This document shows positions 1 through 12,411 of a DNA stretch of 64,000 bases, piece after piece. Where the stretch lies: assembly GCA_934045905.1 (NCBI GenBank), contig OW203762.1, positions 53,717,411 to 53,781,410 on the forward strand, read 5' to 3'. Every line of letters begins with the position of its first letter. The stretch's first letter is position 1. Source of the DNA: Leuctra nigra. Taxonomy: Eukaryota > Arthropoda > Insecta > Plecoptera > Leuctridae. Position numbers and translations under genes: made by a program. A model generated the notes under the pieces. The model did not search any database, was not told the origin of the DNA, and saw only the letters and a list, made by a program, of their open reading frames with translations.

Positions 1-2580
1 TCATATCTGAACAAAATAGCATTCAATCTGTCACTGCCAAGCACGTGACAAAGTGACGTTCATATCTGAACAAAATAGCATTCAATCTGCCACTGCCAAG
101 CACGTGACAAAGTGACGTTCATATCTGAACAAAATAGCATTCAATCTGCAGCTGCCACGCACGTGACAAAGTGACGTTCATATCTGAACAAAATAGCATT
201 CAATCTGCCACTGCCAAGCACGTGACAAAGTGACGTTCATATCTGAACAAAATAGCATTCAATCTGCCACTGCCAAGCACGTGACAAAGTGACGTTCATA
301 TCTAAACAAAATAGCATTCAATCTGCCACTGCCAAGCACGTGACAAAGTGACGTTCATATCTGAACAAAATAGCATTCAATCTGCCACTGCCACGCACGT
401 GACAAAGTGACGTTCATATCTGAACAAAATAGCATTCAATCTGCCACTGCCACGCACGTGACAAAGTGACGTTCATATCTGAACAAAATAGCATTCAATC
501 TGCCACTGCCAAGCACGTGACAAAGTGACGTTCATATCTGAACAAAATAGCATTCAATCTGCCACTGCCAAGCACGTGACAAAGTGACGTTCATATCTGA
601 ACAAAATAGCATTCAATCTGCCACTGCCAAGCACGTGACAAAGTGACGTTCATATCTGAACAAAATAGCATTCAATCTGCCACTGCCACGCACGTGACAA
701 AGTGACGTTCATATCTGAACAAAATAGCATTCAATCTGCCACTGCCACGCACGTGACAAAGTGACGTTCATATCTGAACAAAATAGCATTCAATCTGCCA
801 CTGCCACGCACGTGACAAAGTGACGTTCATATCTGAACAAAATAGCATTCAATCTGCCACTGCCACGCACGTGACAAAGTGACGTTCATATCTGAACAAA
901 ATAGCATTCAATCTGCCACTGCCACGCACGTGACAAAGTGACGTTCATATCTGAACAAAATAGCATTCAATCTGCCACTGCCACGCACGTGACAAAGTGA
1001 CGTTCATATCTGAACAAAATAGCATTCAATCTGCCACTGCCACGCACGTGACAAAGTGACGTTCATATCTGAACAAAATAGCATTCAATCTGCCACTGCC
1101 ACGCACGTGACAAAGTGACGTTCATATCTGAACAAAATAGCATTCAATCTGCCACTGCCACGCACGTGACAAAGTGACGTTCATATCTGAACAAAATAGC
1201 ATTCAATCTGCCACTGCCACGCACGTGACAAAGTGACGTTCATATCTGAACAAAATAGCATTCAATCTGCCACTGCCACGCACGTGACAAAGTGACGTTC
1301 ATATCTGAACAAAATAGCATTCAATCTGCCACTGCCACGCACGTGACAAAGTGACGTTCATATCTGAACAAAATAGCATTCAATCTGCCACTGCCACGCA
1401 CGTGACAAAGTGACGTTCATATCTGAACAAAATAGCATTCAATCTGCCACTGCCACGCACGTGACAAAGTGACGTTCATATCTGAACAAAATAGCATTCA
1501 ATCTGCCACTGCCAAGCACGTGACAAAGTGACGTTCATATCTGAACAAAATAGCATTCAATCTGCCACTGCCAAGCACGTGACAAAGTGACGTTCATATC
1601 TGAACAAAATAGCATTCAATCTGCCACTGCCACGCACGTGACAAAGTGACGTTCATATCTGAACAAAATAGCATTCAATCTGCCACTGCCAAGCACGTGA
1701 CAAAGTGACGTTCATATCTGAACAAAATAGCATTCAATCTGCCACTGCCAAGCACGTGACAAAGTGACGTTCATATCTGAACAAAATAGCATTCAATCTG
1801 CCACTGCCACGCACGTGACAAAGTGACGTTCATATCTGAACAAAATAGCATTCAATCTGCCACTGCCAAGCACGTGACAAAGTGACGTTCATATCTGAAC
1901 AAAATAGCATTCAATCTGCCACTGCCAAGCACGTGACAAAGTGACGTTCATATCTGAACAAAATAGCATTCAATCTGCCACTGCCACGCACGTGACAAAG
2001 TGACGTTCATATCTGAACAAAATAGCATTCAATCTGCCACTGCCACGCACGTGACAAAGTGACGTTCATATCTGAACAAAATAGCATTCAATCTGCCACT
2101 GCCAAGCACGTGACAAAGTGACGTTCATATCTGAACAAAATAGCATTCAATCTGCCACTGCCAAGCACGTGACAAAGTGACGTTCATATCTGAACAAAAT
2201 AGCATTCAATCTGCCACTGCCAAGCACGTGACAAAGTGACGTTCATATCTGAACAAAATAGCATTCAATCTGCCACTGCCAAGCACGTGACAAAGTGACG
2301 TTCATATCTGAACAAAATAGCATTCAATCTGCAGCTGCCACGCACGTGACAAAGTGACGTTCATATCTGAACAAAATAGCATTCAATCTGCCACTGCCAA
2401 GCACGTGACAAAGTGACGTTCATATCTGAACAAAATAGCATTCAATCTGCCACTGCCAAGCACGTGACAAAGTGACGTTCATATCTAAACAAAATAGCAT
2501 TCAATCTGCCACTGCCAAGCACGTGACAAAGTGACGTTCATATCTGAACAAAATAGCATTCAATCTGCCACTGCCACGCA
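1..2580. repeat. 59-bp satellite array, about 44 units
   Basis: A head-to-tail array with a strict 59-bp period runs from the window edge. Each unit carries an E-box core (CACGTG) and TGACGT about 11 bp further on. Units fall into two main variants, reading CCAAGCACGTG or CCACGCACGTG. Rarer markers are a CAGCTG variant (about 148 and 2331) and a TCTAAAC variant (about 300 and 2484). Units 12-25 (about 660-1500) are all of the second variant, as expected after local homogenisation. No ORF of note crosses the array. The left edge lies outside the window, so the true length is unknown. Confidence 0.97.
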
Positions 2581-2605
2581 GTGGCAGTGGCAGATTGAAT
2601 GCTAT
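2553..2605. repeat. Perfect palindrome closing the satellite array
   Basis: The last satellite unit is cut after its CCACTGCCAC motif and continues, after a 3-nt spacer (GCA), into its own reverse complement. The arms are 25 bp (2553-2577 and 2581-2605) and match perfectly. Past 2605 the satellite similarity stops. Confidence 0.95.
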
Positions 2606-2725
2606 GTTGCTATATGGTGTCACTCTAGAATTTGAACTAGGTATCTAATGTGTTCGCAGCTCACTTGCACGGTCTACTACCGTGTCGTGTTCATAATACA
2701 AGGCCGTTTCCACACACGGTTTTAC

Positions 2726-2853
2726 TCTGATGTAAATAGCATACGCCTTCTTGCGCGCACGGCGAACTCTGGTGTGAATAGCATACGCCTTCTTGGGCAC
2801 ACGGCGAACTTCTGGTGTAAATAGAATTTGAACCTCTTGCGGGCACGGCTGCC
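2726..2853. repeat. Short tandem repeat, about 42-43 bp, three copies
   Basis: Three consecutive units begin TCTGATG, TCTGGTG and TCTGGTG at about 2726, 2768 and 2811. They share a core reading GTAAATAGCATACGCC, and the third copy is diverged. No gene is associated. Confidence 0.75.
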
Positions 2854-3199
2854 GTGTGAATTGACACGCCGTTTAAACATTATCAAGAACTCTGATACTG
2901 AAGGTATTAGTTATTACGCATTAATAATATTTTTTATATTGCTCCATTTACAATTAAAAGTTTTAATCAATAAAAGGGCGTGAACCCCTGACTCAATGTA
3001 CCTAATGGAATTAATTATTATTTAGGTACTCTAAAATAGTGATTGCCGCTTTAGGAATTACGCTTTTTCTTTTCCCAGGAGAAGACATTACCAGACCCCC
3101 CCCCCCCCCCCCCCCACTTCCCTCTCGACCATCACGAATCACAACAAGAAGAGTTGATTCCCTTCCATTATCAGGGTTTTAAACATTTAAAATATTATA

Positions 3200-3840
3200 A
3201 TAGGAAAACGCTCTGTGTAACGCGTTTATGAGCGAGCACGTTGAAAGGAAAGATGATTAGTTTCATATGCATTTGAAACTTTCTGCACTAACTACCTTGG
3301 AATTATGAAAGAGTCGAAGTTGCCGTAATCAACATTTTCGAGAAATTTGACAGCCAACACGCAAAATGTCCGTAAAATGTCAATTACTTTTGGATTTAAA
3401 CACAGAATAGTCTGAAAGAAGTAAAAAATACAGATTATGTTGGTCCCAATGACCATGCAACGTTTTAAGTTGATCGGTGATACGGTTCTAGTTTAAATTT
3501 CAAAAAACACATGAATTTTTTTTTTAATTTTAACCAATCGGAGGATTTGGATTAAATTTTGTTTGATTGGGCAAAATGTTGGTCGTAATGACTTATCAAA
3601 ATTTCAAATTGAACGGGCCAACCAATCGAAAGATAATTTTTTTTAAATTTGAACCAATCACAGGATCCCTTTCAAAAACGATCCCAGAGACCGCATAGAT
3701 TACGTTAGTACGTGTGCAAAATTTCAGATCGATTGGTTGTGCGGTTTGACCTCGGCAGTGCAGACAAAAAAAAAAAACACACAGAGAAAGTACCATAAGA
3801 GTACCGTGGTGACGCTCGCTACGCTCGCTCAATAATAGGT
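3200..3840 (-). repeat. Interspersed repeat family R1, copy 1
   Basis: Read on the minus strand this copy starts with GAGCGAGCGTAGCGAGCG, contains CCAATCGATCTGAAATTTTG, and ends with ACGCGTTACACAGAGCGTTT. The same landmarks recur in the same order at 13675-14134 and, less completely, at about 32370-32710, 45405-45640 and 52650-53000. No intact coding frame was found and the transposon class is unknown. Confidence 0.7.
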
Positions 3841-4370
3841 AAACTAAAGCTATTGCAAACAAGGTTTTCCAAGACATAGAATTGTTTCGAAATTTGAGGG
3901 AAATTATAGAAATGAAGCAGTAGGATATTTATATTTAATTTCGTATTACGAATTTCGAGGAAGATGCTCTAAATTCACGCCAAGGAGGCTATAAATGGGA
4001 TGGATGGACGGTGGGAAGGAGGCGGTTGACCTTCCCAGTATTTGTCTCCTTTGAAGAAGAAACCCACAAAAACCCTCAATCAGGAGGGACTGTCGCGGGA
4101 AACCTGAAAAGTTCTCAGAAGGCCGCAGAATTTCAAGTTCGGCAAACCAGGATTTTACAAAATGTCAAACGATTCAAAATATGATTTTTTAAATGTAAAT
4201 AGTTTTGGCATACGAAATTATTTTTATTTTTATAATGTTGTAATTATTATAATTAGAAATAGCTTGACAAATTTCGTTAGGGTAGGTAATCAATCATGTT
4301 ACAGATCATTACGGCGTGGAAGTTACGGGAAGTTATGATATTGATATCCATTTTGTAAAAATACTTGAGT

Positions 4371-4460
4371 TTTTTATTTATTTATTTATTTGTACAATAT
4401 ATCCAACAGAGTAAAACTCCACAAGTGGACATAACATATAAAATAACAACAAATTATGAA
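4371..4460 (-). mobile_element. Probable LINE 3' tail (minus orientation)
   Basis: A TTTATTTATTTATTTGTAC stretch is followed by AT-rich sequence. This looks like the simple-repeat tail of a minus-strand non-LTR retrotransposon, as also seen at about 10014 and 56895. No coding part remains, so the call rests only on tail resemblance. Confidence 0.35.
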
Positions 4461-6819
4461 AAACAAACATAGTTGAGGTATAACAACTATATAGAGGTAG
4501 GTACCTAGTGCCAGTAAAATTAGATTCAACCGAGATTTCTTCAAGATTTCTTAAATTCTCCGAAATGTTTTCATTTGCTAAAATTAAGCAATAGAGATAA
4601 CTTATCATTTATTATGTGCATTAAAAATTTATCTTCTTCGTAAATTTCATAATTACCTATGCCTGCAGCCAGCCGAGCAGCAAGGATAAAAACGATTTTA
4701 CTGCTACGCGAAGTTAATTTGTGGGCGGGGGAGGAAGCGCTCCCATCCTCCCAAATGTCTGAGATAAACACATGCACTTCCCGGCATCTGCGCGCTAACA
4801 GCTCGCAAGAAGAAGACCAATGTTTAACGAAAACAAGGAATTACAAATACTCTTTTCTTACCTCAGCCAGCGGCGACGTGAACGGACTGATCTTTATACT
4901 ATGGCGGCGACTCTTACGATCGACTGTACAGAAAATTAAATTCAACTGCTGAATCTTCAATAAATATAACAACTCGCGTAGACACCAAGTGTCAGATGAC
5001 AAGAGAGGAGCAACTTGGAGGAGAATATGAGCATGTGGAGTCGTCTGCTGGCAAGACGCGAGGGGCAGGAAGACTGTGGTATGTGGCGCTATTCATGGTG
5101 GTGTTCAAACTACACACCGTCCCAGCGGGGCTGCAGTGGCGTAGGTTCAGGCACCAAACCTCAAGGCTCAGGTGCCCAGAAACAGAGTCACATCTGATGG
5201 ATGACAGGAGAGGATCAAAAGGCAATAATATAATGCATTATAACATTAATTACTTTATTAATGATTACTTTACTCTATGCAACAGTCCCTATATTAATCA
5301 ATCATACATTAAATAATGGGCAGCCATACCGACAAATGACAATAATTGGTTCCTAAGGGCAATAATCTATTCTGTAAGTACAGCGCTTGTTCAGTCGCTA
5401 ACAACTGATCACTAACAATATCTTGGTCCCGGCTGGTACACCACTTCGCACTGATTCTCGCAAGTATACTTTGCTGGCGGAGCAGAGTAGAGAGAGAATC
5501 CATGACGGGATCAACTCCACGCTTCATAATGGACACAAATGGTAATACTTATGATAAAATAGTAAATTATTAGTTATAAAAATAATAATAAAGTTATTTA
5601 TCTCTTCCAATATGCAATTCTAGAGATTTACAGTCAGTACGTAAATAACAATAACAATTAATTGATTTTGTTAATATTTCCTTCCTGTTGGCCCAAACAT
5701 TAATATATTGCTCCAGCTTTCGGCCATTTGCAACTGCATTTTTAAATCTGACACTAGATTATTCATCACATTCATCAAAAAAGCAAAATTAATTAATAAA
5801 AAAATTATGTTTAGAATTCTTTTCAATTTTTCACATTTCCCATAAATCTGTATTTTGCTTCTTAAAATGTAAGTTAATATTAGGTAGTGATTTGCAAACT
5901 TTTCATATAAATATCATGACCATCTCCCATTTCCGCCGTCCGTCAGCAAAAGTAACATTCACTCAACATAGAAGTAGATCTAAGCTCGAACTTGAACGTT
6001 TGTCCAGTCCTGGTGACTACCTACACTATATACTAAATAGAGGGCCTCGTGTATCACAATTAATACTTACTTGAACAAAGTTTTGCATTCACTGTATGCA
6101 GAATAACTTCAACAAATTAAATCTCTACATTAAAAATTACCATAAAATATTCATTCAGTCATTGTTGTAAAATATGAATGACAAGTGAACTAGTATTGCT
6201 TTGAACTGTGAGGAAATCATAGAATCATTAATAGTAACTAATGAGTAAGCAGTGGTGGGTTGTTTAATACCTAACATCGAGTCATATAACTGTCTACCTT
6301 TAGACTACCAGAACGAGATCAGTGCGTTTAAACCAGATTCTGTAGTGGTGCGTGAATCTAAATTCCACATCAACAATTCAATACTGGTTTGGTTAATTTA
6401 ATTCATATGTAAAGAATCTGTAACGAACACAAACGTTTGATCAGAATTGGCCCAGCGGACAAAGAATTTCCTGGCAATTTGTATTCAATAGTTCTGGTAG
6501 TCTAAAGATTAATTAATACCTGGTATTTATAACAATTAGCTGCCTAGTCAAGTGTCGCCTTTACAGTCTGGTTACGCAACCGGCACAACACACAATGTAG
6601 CCTCTTGGTTTCACATCTTCGGTTCAGTCTCGTCGTGTGTCAAATAGTTCCAATCGTGTCCACTTCACTGTGCTGCATGTGTTGCTCTTTAACATCTAAC
6701 ACTGTTCACACAAGATCCTAGACACTTCGTTTCAGACCGTTTCTACAAGCACAAGTTCAGTACGCAATGTTGAAGAGAGTTAGTCCGACGAAGAGCGCAA
6801 GCACGAGCATGACACCGGG

Positions 6820-9692
6820 TTATTTCTCTGCCGCCTGTGCGGTGGCGTTCTCTCCGTCTAACACCAGACCGAGCTTGTGCAAATCCCTCAGCGGTGCAAA
6901 GGGCCTTCTCGGCCAATGTCGAACTCCCTTGAGCGCGACCGAGTCCCTCTGAATCTGATCCAGCACCTTGAGGTCGGGATACAACCGCTGTTCGACCCAC
7001 TCGGCTATCGTGAAGCCGTCGAACACGTCGTCCAGGGCCTCCTTGCTTGCGCGGACGAGTGAAGCCAGCGTGTGATACACGCGCGAGTGGTCCGACATCA
7101 ACTCGTCCACGCGCAGTGGACTGGAGAAGTTGTGTCGCACGTTGAATTCCGTCATCCAGCCCTTGGACTTGGTCACGGACTTGAGGTAGTCGCGGACCTC
7201 GGCTTCGGCCGAATGCAGGCGATACGTCAGCTTGAAGAACGGAGCTCCGGGGAAGAAGCAGCGAGAGAACTTGTCCCACATGAAGGGATCGGAGTTGAGG
7301 TTGACGACGGAGTCGGAGGAAGCCGTTGTCCGCGAGCAGCCCAGGGTGGAGTAGAGTGGCTGCTTCAGTGATTGGTTGAAGAAGCCGTTGCTGGTTGCCA
7401 CGAGGTTCACCGCAAGAGATGGAACCGACGCAGGCAGCAGTTCACACAGCACGGAGAAGTGGTCGTATCTGAGACAGAACAGAACTTGTATTGTAATTCA
7501 AGTCAGAACAAAGCATTCACAATGACTTTGAATGTAAAGATAAAGCTTTCTAAATTTACTACCTACCCTAATTTTTATATGAAAATAATATTAGAAAATA
7601 TTTTTGATACTAGCATTATTTTTAATATTTAATTAAAATTATTACTGTAAATTAAGGAAGCATCTAAAAACTGACTATTATATAATGAATCAACTAGGTG
7701 TCCTTGAACAATAATGAATTTATGTTCATTTATCAATGTTTGCATTCCTATGCCAAATTAAAATTCTCTTTATTATTCTCTACTTCACAAGGCGTACCTC
7801 TGCCAGCCGGTCAGCGCAATCCCTCTGAAGCCGCCTTTGAACTTCGGTGCCTCCGACGTCATCACTTCCAGCCAGCGCAGGTTGTTCTCCAGATGGCGCT
7901 TGACGTTGGGGATGTAGAGCGTCTCCCCAAACGCCCCCTTGAAGGCGCTGGCGGCCCACACCCGCGGGAACACGGACCCATACTTGTCCCACACCATGGC
8001 AGGCACAAACCTGTACACGTCCTCCGCATACACCCACACCTGTCAAAACACAAGACTTGGTTAGCTAGATGTTCAAATACACTGAGGACGGGTATTACCA
8101 ATTTTTTTGATCATTCCAATATGTAAATCCAAGAGTATCAATAAAGATTGATGCCTTCAAGCATTTACTTATCCAACAAATTTGGTAGATTAAAATTTTG
8201 ATATTTTTTCTTTCTTATATTACCACCCCTAATGATGAAACACAGCTTCTGGCACCTAATAATTACACATTTCAAAATAACTGATAGTGATACACAGCCG
8301 TAAGTAAGGTGCTTTTTACAAAAGTAAGTTTTGTTATGTAAATTCAACAGGCCTGCATTCTGCAACTATTGGTACGAAATATTATATTGGAAAGATATCC
8401 ATGAAATGAAATATACACATTTGTAAGAGCACACAGGTCTTGCTTGACTCTTGGCAGTAAAGTCTACGCTAGAGCTGACTACAGTGCAGGAAGGACCGAC
8501 TTACCATTGGCTCGACGAGGTCTCCGATGTGGAACTCGTCCATGCTCTGCGTGGAGATGTGTCTGAGCATGTCGTCCCATATGATGGGCATGATCGGCGA
8601 GCCGTCGTTGGCGCTGTACCGCGCTCGCACGTGCCTGGCCACGCGCGCCACGTGAGACAGGAAGAGCGTCTCGCGCATCTGGTTCCTGCAGCGCGGACAC
8701 TCGCCCATCTGGAACACCTCGTCGCACCCGATGTGCAGGAACCTCGAGCCCGCGTGCGCCGACATCACCTGCTCGATCAGCTGCTCCACGAAGGTCATCG
8801 ACGCATTCAGCGACGGACAGAGCGCCTGAGGGGAGTCGGGGACTTCACGGAGACTCGAGAACTCGGAGTGCTTGAGCGCGAACTCCACGTGGCCGAACGT
8901 CTGTACGAGCGGGATGACTTCCAGGTCACTGTTGGTGGCGGCCTCGACGATGTCTCGAACCTCGGCTCGGGTGTAACAGTTCCCGGCCGAGATGGGAGCC
9001 AGCGTGCCGGTGAAGGGAAACATGTCCTCCCACTCCAGCAGCACGCCCGTCGCGCCCAACTGCCGCACCAATGGGAACAGCCGCTTCAGGAAGCTGACCT
9101 TGGGCGGCGCTCCCTTCAGATCCAGATGGACCAGTCTGTGTTCCGGGATGTAGGGATGCTTGCTGTCCAGGTTCACGTACGGGATTCCCATCTGGTAGAG
9201 TCCTTGAGAGTCGTAGTTGCTGTACGACTGTTCCGGAGTCGTGACGACCTCCGCAGCTCTCGGCTGGTTGACGTCGTTGCTCTGGATGTGATAGCTGTTG
9301 GCGTTGAACAGCTCCAGGGACTTGCGCCGGCCGATGATGTCGTCCCGTGAGGGGGAGTTGGAGAGCAGCTCGGCGGCCGGCTTCAGCAGGAAGGCATCTT
9401 GACCTGCGATGGGAGCGGGAGGCGCGGCGTCGTCGGGGAACGCGTTGCCGTCGCCCGCCTGGACGAACTGCACGTTGCCGCGATGCACCTGCTTCGCCTC
9501 CCGCGGCGGACTCTTGTCGGCCGCGTCGTCCGGCTTGTCGGTGAGCGTCTTGTCGGGCGGGGCGTTGTGCCAGGTGTTGTACTGCAGACAGTAGATGAGC
9601 AGCAGCAGACCGCACGCGACGCCCAGCACCGTGGACTTGCGTCTCCAAGCAGTCAAGCCCAGGCGGCCGGCGTACGAACCAGCTAGTCGCAT
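6820..9692 (-). CDS. HEXD: Hexosaminidase D-like GH20 glycosidase, three coding exons
   Basis: Coding exons are 8505-9692, 7798-8039 and 6820-7468 on the minus strand. Junction phases agree and give 692 residues. Residues 21-36 are a hydrophobic segment after a basic stretch (WRRK), so a type II signal anchor is likely. The GH20 barrel begins near residue 180 (HPYIPEHRLVHLDLKG). The glycoside hydrolase 20 Asp-Glu pair is D324-E325 in HIGCDEVFQMG. The second junction restores GWQRYDHFSVLCELLP, typical of HEXD. The family removes beta-linked N-acetylgalactosamine or N-acetylglucosamine. The start is the first Met of the frame and lies 7 nt after a possible 3' splice site (TTGCAG, ending at 9700), so a 5' UTR exon probably lies further up. 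A luminal (Golgi or ER) location is inferred from the anchor; known vertebrate HEXD is mainly nuclear/cytosolic. Confidence 0.9.
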
Positions 9693-9699
9693 CTCCAGT

Positions 9700-11012
9700 C
9701 TGCAACATACAACGTGTCGGAGGTCAATGGGTGAAGCCAGCCAAAGTGTTGCCAGTCAAGTATACAGTTGCAGTCTTGTATGACTTCACATACATTAATC
9801 CTGTAATACATTGTACAGAGCAAACGCAGCATATTGATTAACTAGAAATTATTACCTACCAACATAGTGTAGACTTTAGGTGTCTAGACAAAGACTTTGA
9901 TGAATTTTGTTAAATTTTGTTAATTTTAAAATTTTTATAATATTTTTGTGATTTCTTTAATATTGTAATGTACGTGGTATTGGATATTCAATTTATTACG
10001 TTTGTACATCTAGATAGATAGATTTTTATTGTCCCAATAGATCAGTACATGATATTGGATGGATACATTGTCAATACAGAGCCATTTGGTACAACCATGG
10101 TACAACATACAAATACGAATAATAAATATAAATATATAATCTCACAGAGTAGGTAGGTATAATACAATACTCTGATACAGAATAAAATGAATGGCATTGA
10201 CGTCACCAAATTTCTGCTTGACCGGAATAATGCTATCAGCTATATAATCTGTATCGCAGTCCCAGATTGAGCAAAAACCAGCGCCATGTGATGTGTTTAA
10301 AAAGTGAACACTCGACTCTCGCACCCCTCGCGTTCATGTTCTGCCCAGCTGAGCAGCAGTGGCACGTGACACCATGACGTCATAGTGCTTGACTCGTGCC
10401 GCGGCCAAGAACCAGCCAATCAGATGAATCATGACATTCCCCAATAAACTCGCAGAGAATTTGTTACGCTGTCAAATTCTTGGCGGTAGAACCAGAATAT
10501 AAAAATAATTTCAAAGTTGAAAGCAGGTAACTTCGTAGGTGAAGGGAAATTTATTGCAATACTACCCGTAGCGATCTTTCCTTTGATTTGGTGGGTGGAA
10601 CTATCCCAACGAATCGCGATATTGTATTTTATTATCATCCCGTGGACAAGTACATTATACATGTATGGGTATCGTCAGTTGTTGAGTAAGATATAAGATA
10701 TAAGATGTACAAGTTATAACAAAATATTTACAAGTCAGAACATTGACAGTTTTATGTACAGTTATAAATAAATAAAACTGATAAAAATTAATAATAATGA
10801 AACTAACATATAGAAAGATAAATAAAACTAGTACTAGTAGAACTAAAGATGATTGACACTGAAGAGTTGGTACAGTTATGAATCAAGAAATTCCTGGAGG
10901 CTGCTATGATACCTACTATGATCAAGATACTTACAAAGACATACGTCTACCACGTAAAAAGAAAAGGGTATAAATTAATCGGCATTCATAAAAAGGGCTC
11001 AAAGCCTTGGGG
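9700..11012. other. Intergenic stretch upstream of HEXD
   Basis: No coding exon is supported. A TAGATAGATAGATTTTTATTG stretch at about 10014-10034 resembles a minus-strand LINE tail. The HEXD promoter and any 5' UTR exon should lie here or further right, but no clear TATA or initiator was recognised. Confidence 0.4.
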
Positions 11013-12411
11013 ATCTAGTGGAGCGGTCGCTCCACCCAGCCAAGTCGTACCGTACACTCACAGTCACTCAACATACCGTATATCTAGTGGAGCGGTCGCT
11101 CCACCCAGCCAAGTCGTACTATACACTCACAGTCACTCAACATACCGTAAATGCCTAATAAACTGAGGAGCAGACCAAACACTTTTACTGTAAGCAACAA
11201 CATGGCATTTTCGGCCTACTGGATCTCAAAATTGGGAAATCTCACATTGTTGCGAAATAACTTAATTTCGAGCTATGGCCCACCTGACAACATATACTAA
11301 ATTTGGGAACAATAGGTAATGCCATTTGTGGGCTAGAGGGCCGTGAAAACAGTGAAATTACACCCCTTTTAAAACCTATCTTCATCTGATGATGATATCA
11401 CGAAACACCGCAATCACCGCCACAGCCTAAACGGCTTAACCGATCGACTTGAAATTTTTACCACATGTGCACTTTTGGCGTCCGAGGTGCCTTTTTATAA
11501 AACCAACCGGAAGGCGCCATTTTGAAACCGGAAGTGACGTCATATCTCGAAAACGACTACACCGATCGGAATAAAACTATCGCCAAATGATTCAGACGGT
11601 CATCTTTATGGAATATCAATAGTCAAAATATACATTTACTATTACCGAAACCGGAAATGACGTCATAAAAATGAAGAATCAGACTTGAATTAACTCTTAC
11701 TACAATAACTACAAATTCAGAAGGCTTATAATGATACATAACATTTATAGAAATAAATTCTAGGTGGCTGTAATTTCAGCCGCCATTATGAAAACCGGAA
11801 GTGATGCCATATCTCGAAAACGGCTGGACCTATTGGAACAATGCTTTCGCAATTCTTCATGGAATATCAAAACAAGCTTATATTTAGCCCCAAACACATT
11901 TTTTCGTAGTAACCAATTCGGAAATGGCCTATTTTTTTAAAGGAATTAGTCATTGTTGCTCCGATATGTGTTAAAAGTTGTGTAAATAAACTAAAAAAAC
12001 TAGTGATATCCCCATAAAAAAACACTCCGTGTAAAAATACCAGCCAAGTCTCTTCAACTTAAAAAAAAAATGAAATCTAAAAATTCTGCACTGAAAAGTA
12101 GTGATATCAAAAAATTAGCCAAGTCAAAACTTTATTTGAAAATCAAAAAATACTTGGCGCATCGTTTTTTTTAGGGCATTATAGGTATACTATGTATATG
12201 TATATTTCATGTATAATTTATAATTGGCTTATACTTCCAAGCTATTTATGTACACGATGCGCCAAGTATTTTTTGATTTTCAAATAAAGTTTTGACTTGG
12301 CTAATTTTTTGATATCACTACTTTTCAGTGCAGAATTTTTAGATTTCATTTTTTTTTTAAGTTGAAGAGACTTGGCTGGTATTTTTACACGGAGTGTTTT
12401 TTTATGGGGAT
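11013..12411 (+). repeat. Composite repeat unit A with terminal palindrome
   Basis: The unit starts with two copies (69-bp offset) of a segment beginning ATCTAGTGGAGCGGTCGCTC, which holds a small hairpin (GTGGAGCG/CGCTCCAC). A shared body follows, containing AATAAACTGAGGAGCAGACC and several AACCGGAAGTGACGTCAT-like motifs. It ends with a ~404-bp palindrome. The body recurs at 12412-13279 and 38488-39546. There is no transposase-like frame and the superfamily is unassigned. Confidence 0.8.
12008..12411. repeat. Large palindrome A (~404 bp)
   Basis: The ends are ATCCCCATAAAAAAACACTC and its complement. Arms of roughly 165 bp flank an AT-rich spacer of about 70 bp near 12175-12255. Both arms contain GCCAAGTCTCTTCAACTT and GATGCGCCAAGTATTTTTTG in opposite orientation. 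No ORF fills it, so it is a fold-back or MITE-like structure. Confidence 0.9.

Larger units (their letters stand above)
2854..6819. other. Intergenic stretch 3' of HEXD
   Basis: Apart from R1 copy 1 and a probable LINE tail at about 4371-4460, no gene can be supported here. A poly-C run sits at about 3099-3115. Several short ORFs exist, for example overlapping both-strand ORFs at about 4990-5310, but none resembles a known protein or has convincing splice context. The 3' UTR of the minus-strand HEXD gene must begin below 6820. A minus-strand AATAAA at 5259-5254 is one possible polyadenylation signal. Confidence 0.5.

Noticed and set aside
1..2580. CRISPR-like array
   Set aside because: The repeat is continuous with no unique spacers, and the window is eukaryotic; it is satellite DNA.
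4990..5310. Overlapping ORFs near 5.0-5.3 kb as a gene
   Set aside because: Both strands are open over the same bases, neither resembles a known protein, and no promoter or splice signals were evident.
6743..7452. Several overlapping ORFs on both strands within HEXD exon 3
   Set aside because: These are shadow frames of a GC-rich coding exon; only the frame giving WQRYDHFSVLCELLP fits the family and splice phase.
8451..9350. 299-residue plus-strand ORF opposite HEXD
   Set aside because: It is antisense to a clear GH20 exon, Arg/Val/His-rich as shadow frames often are, and has no domain.
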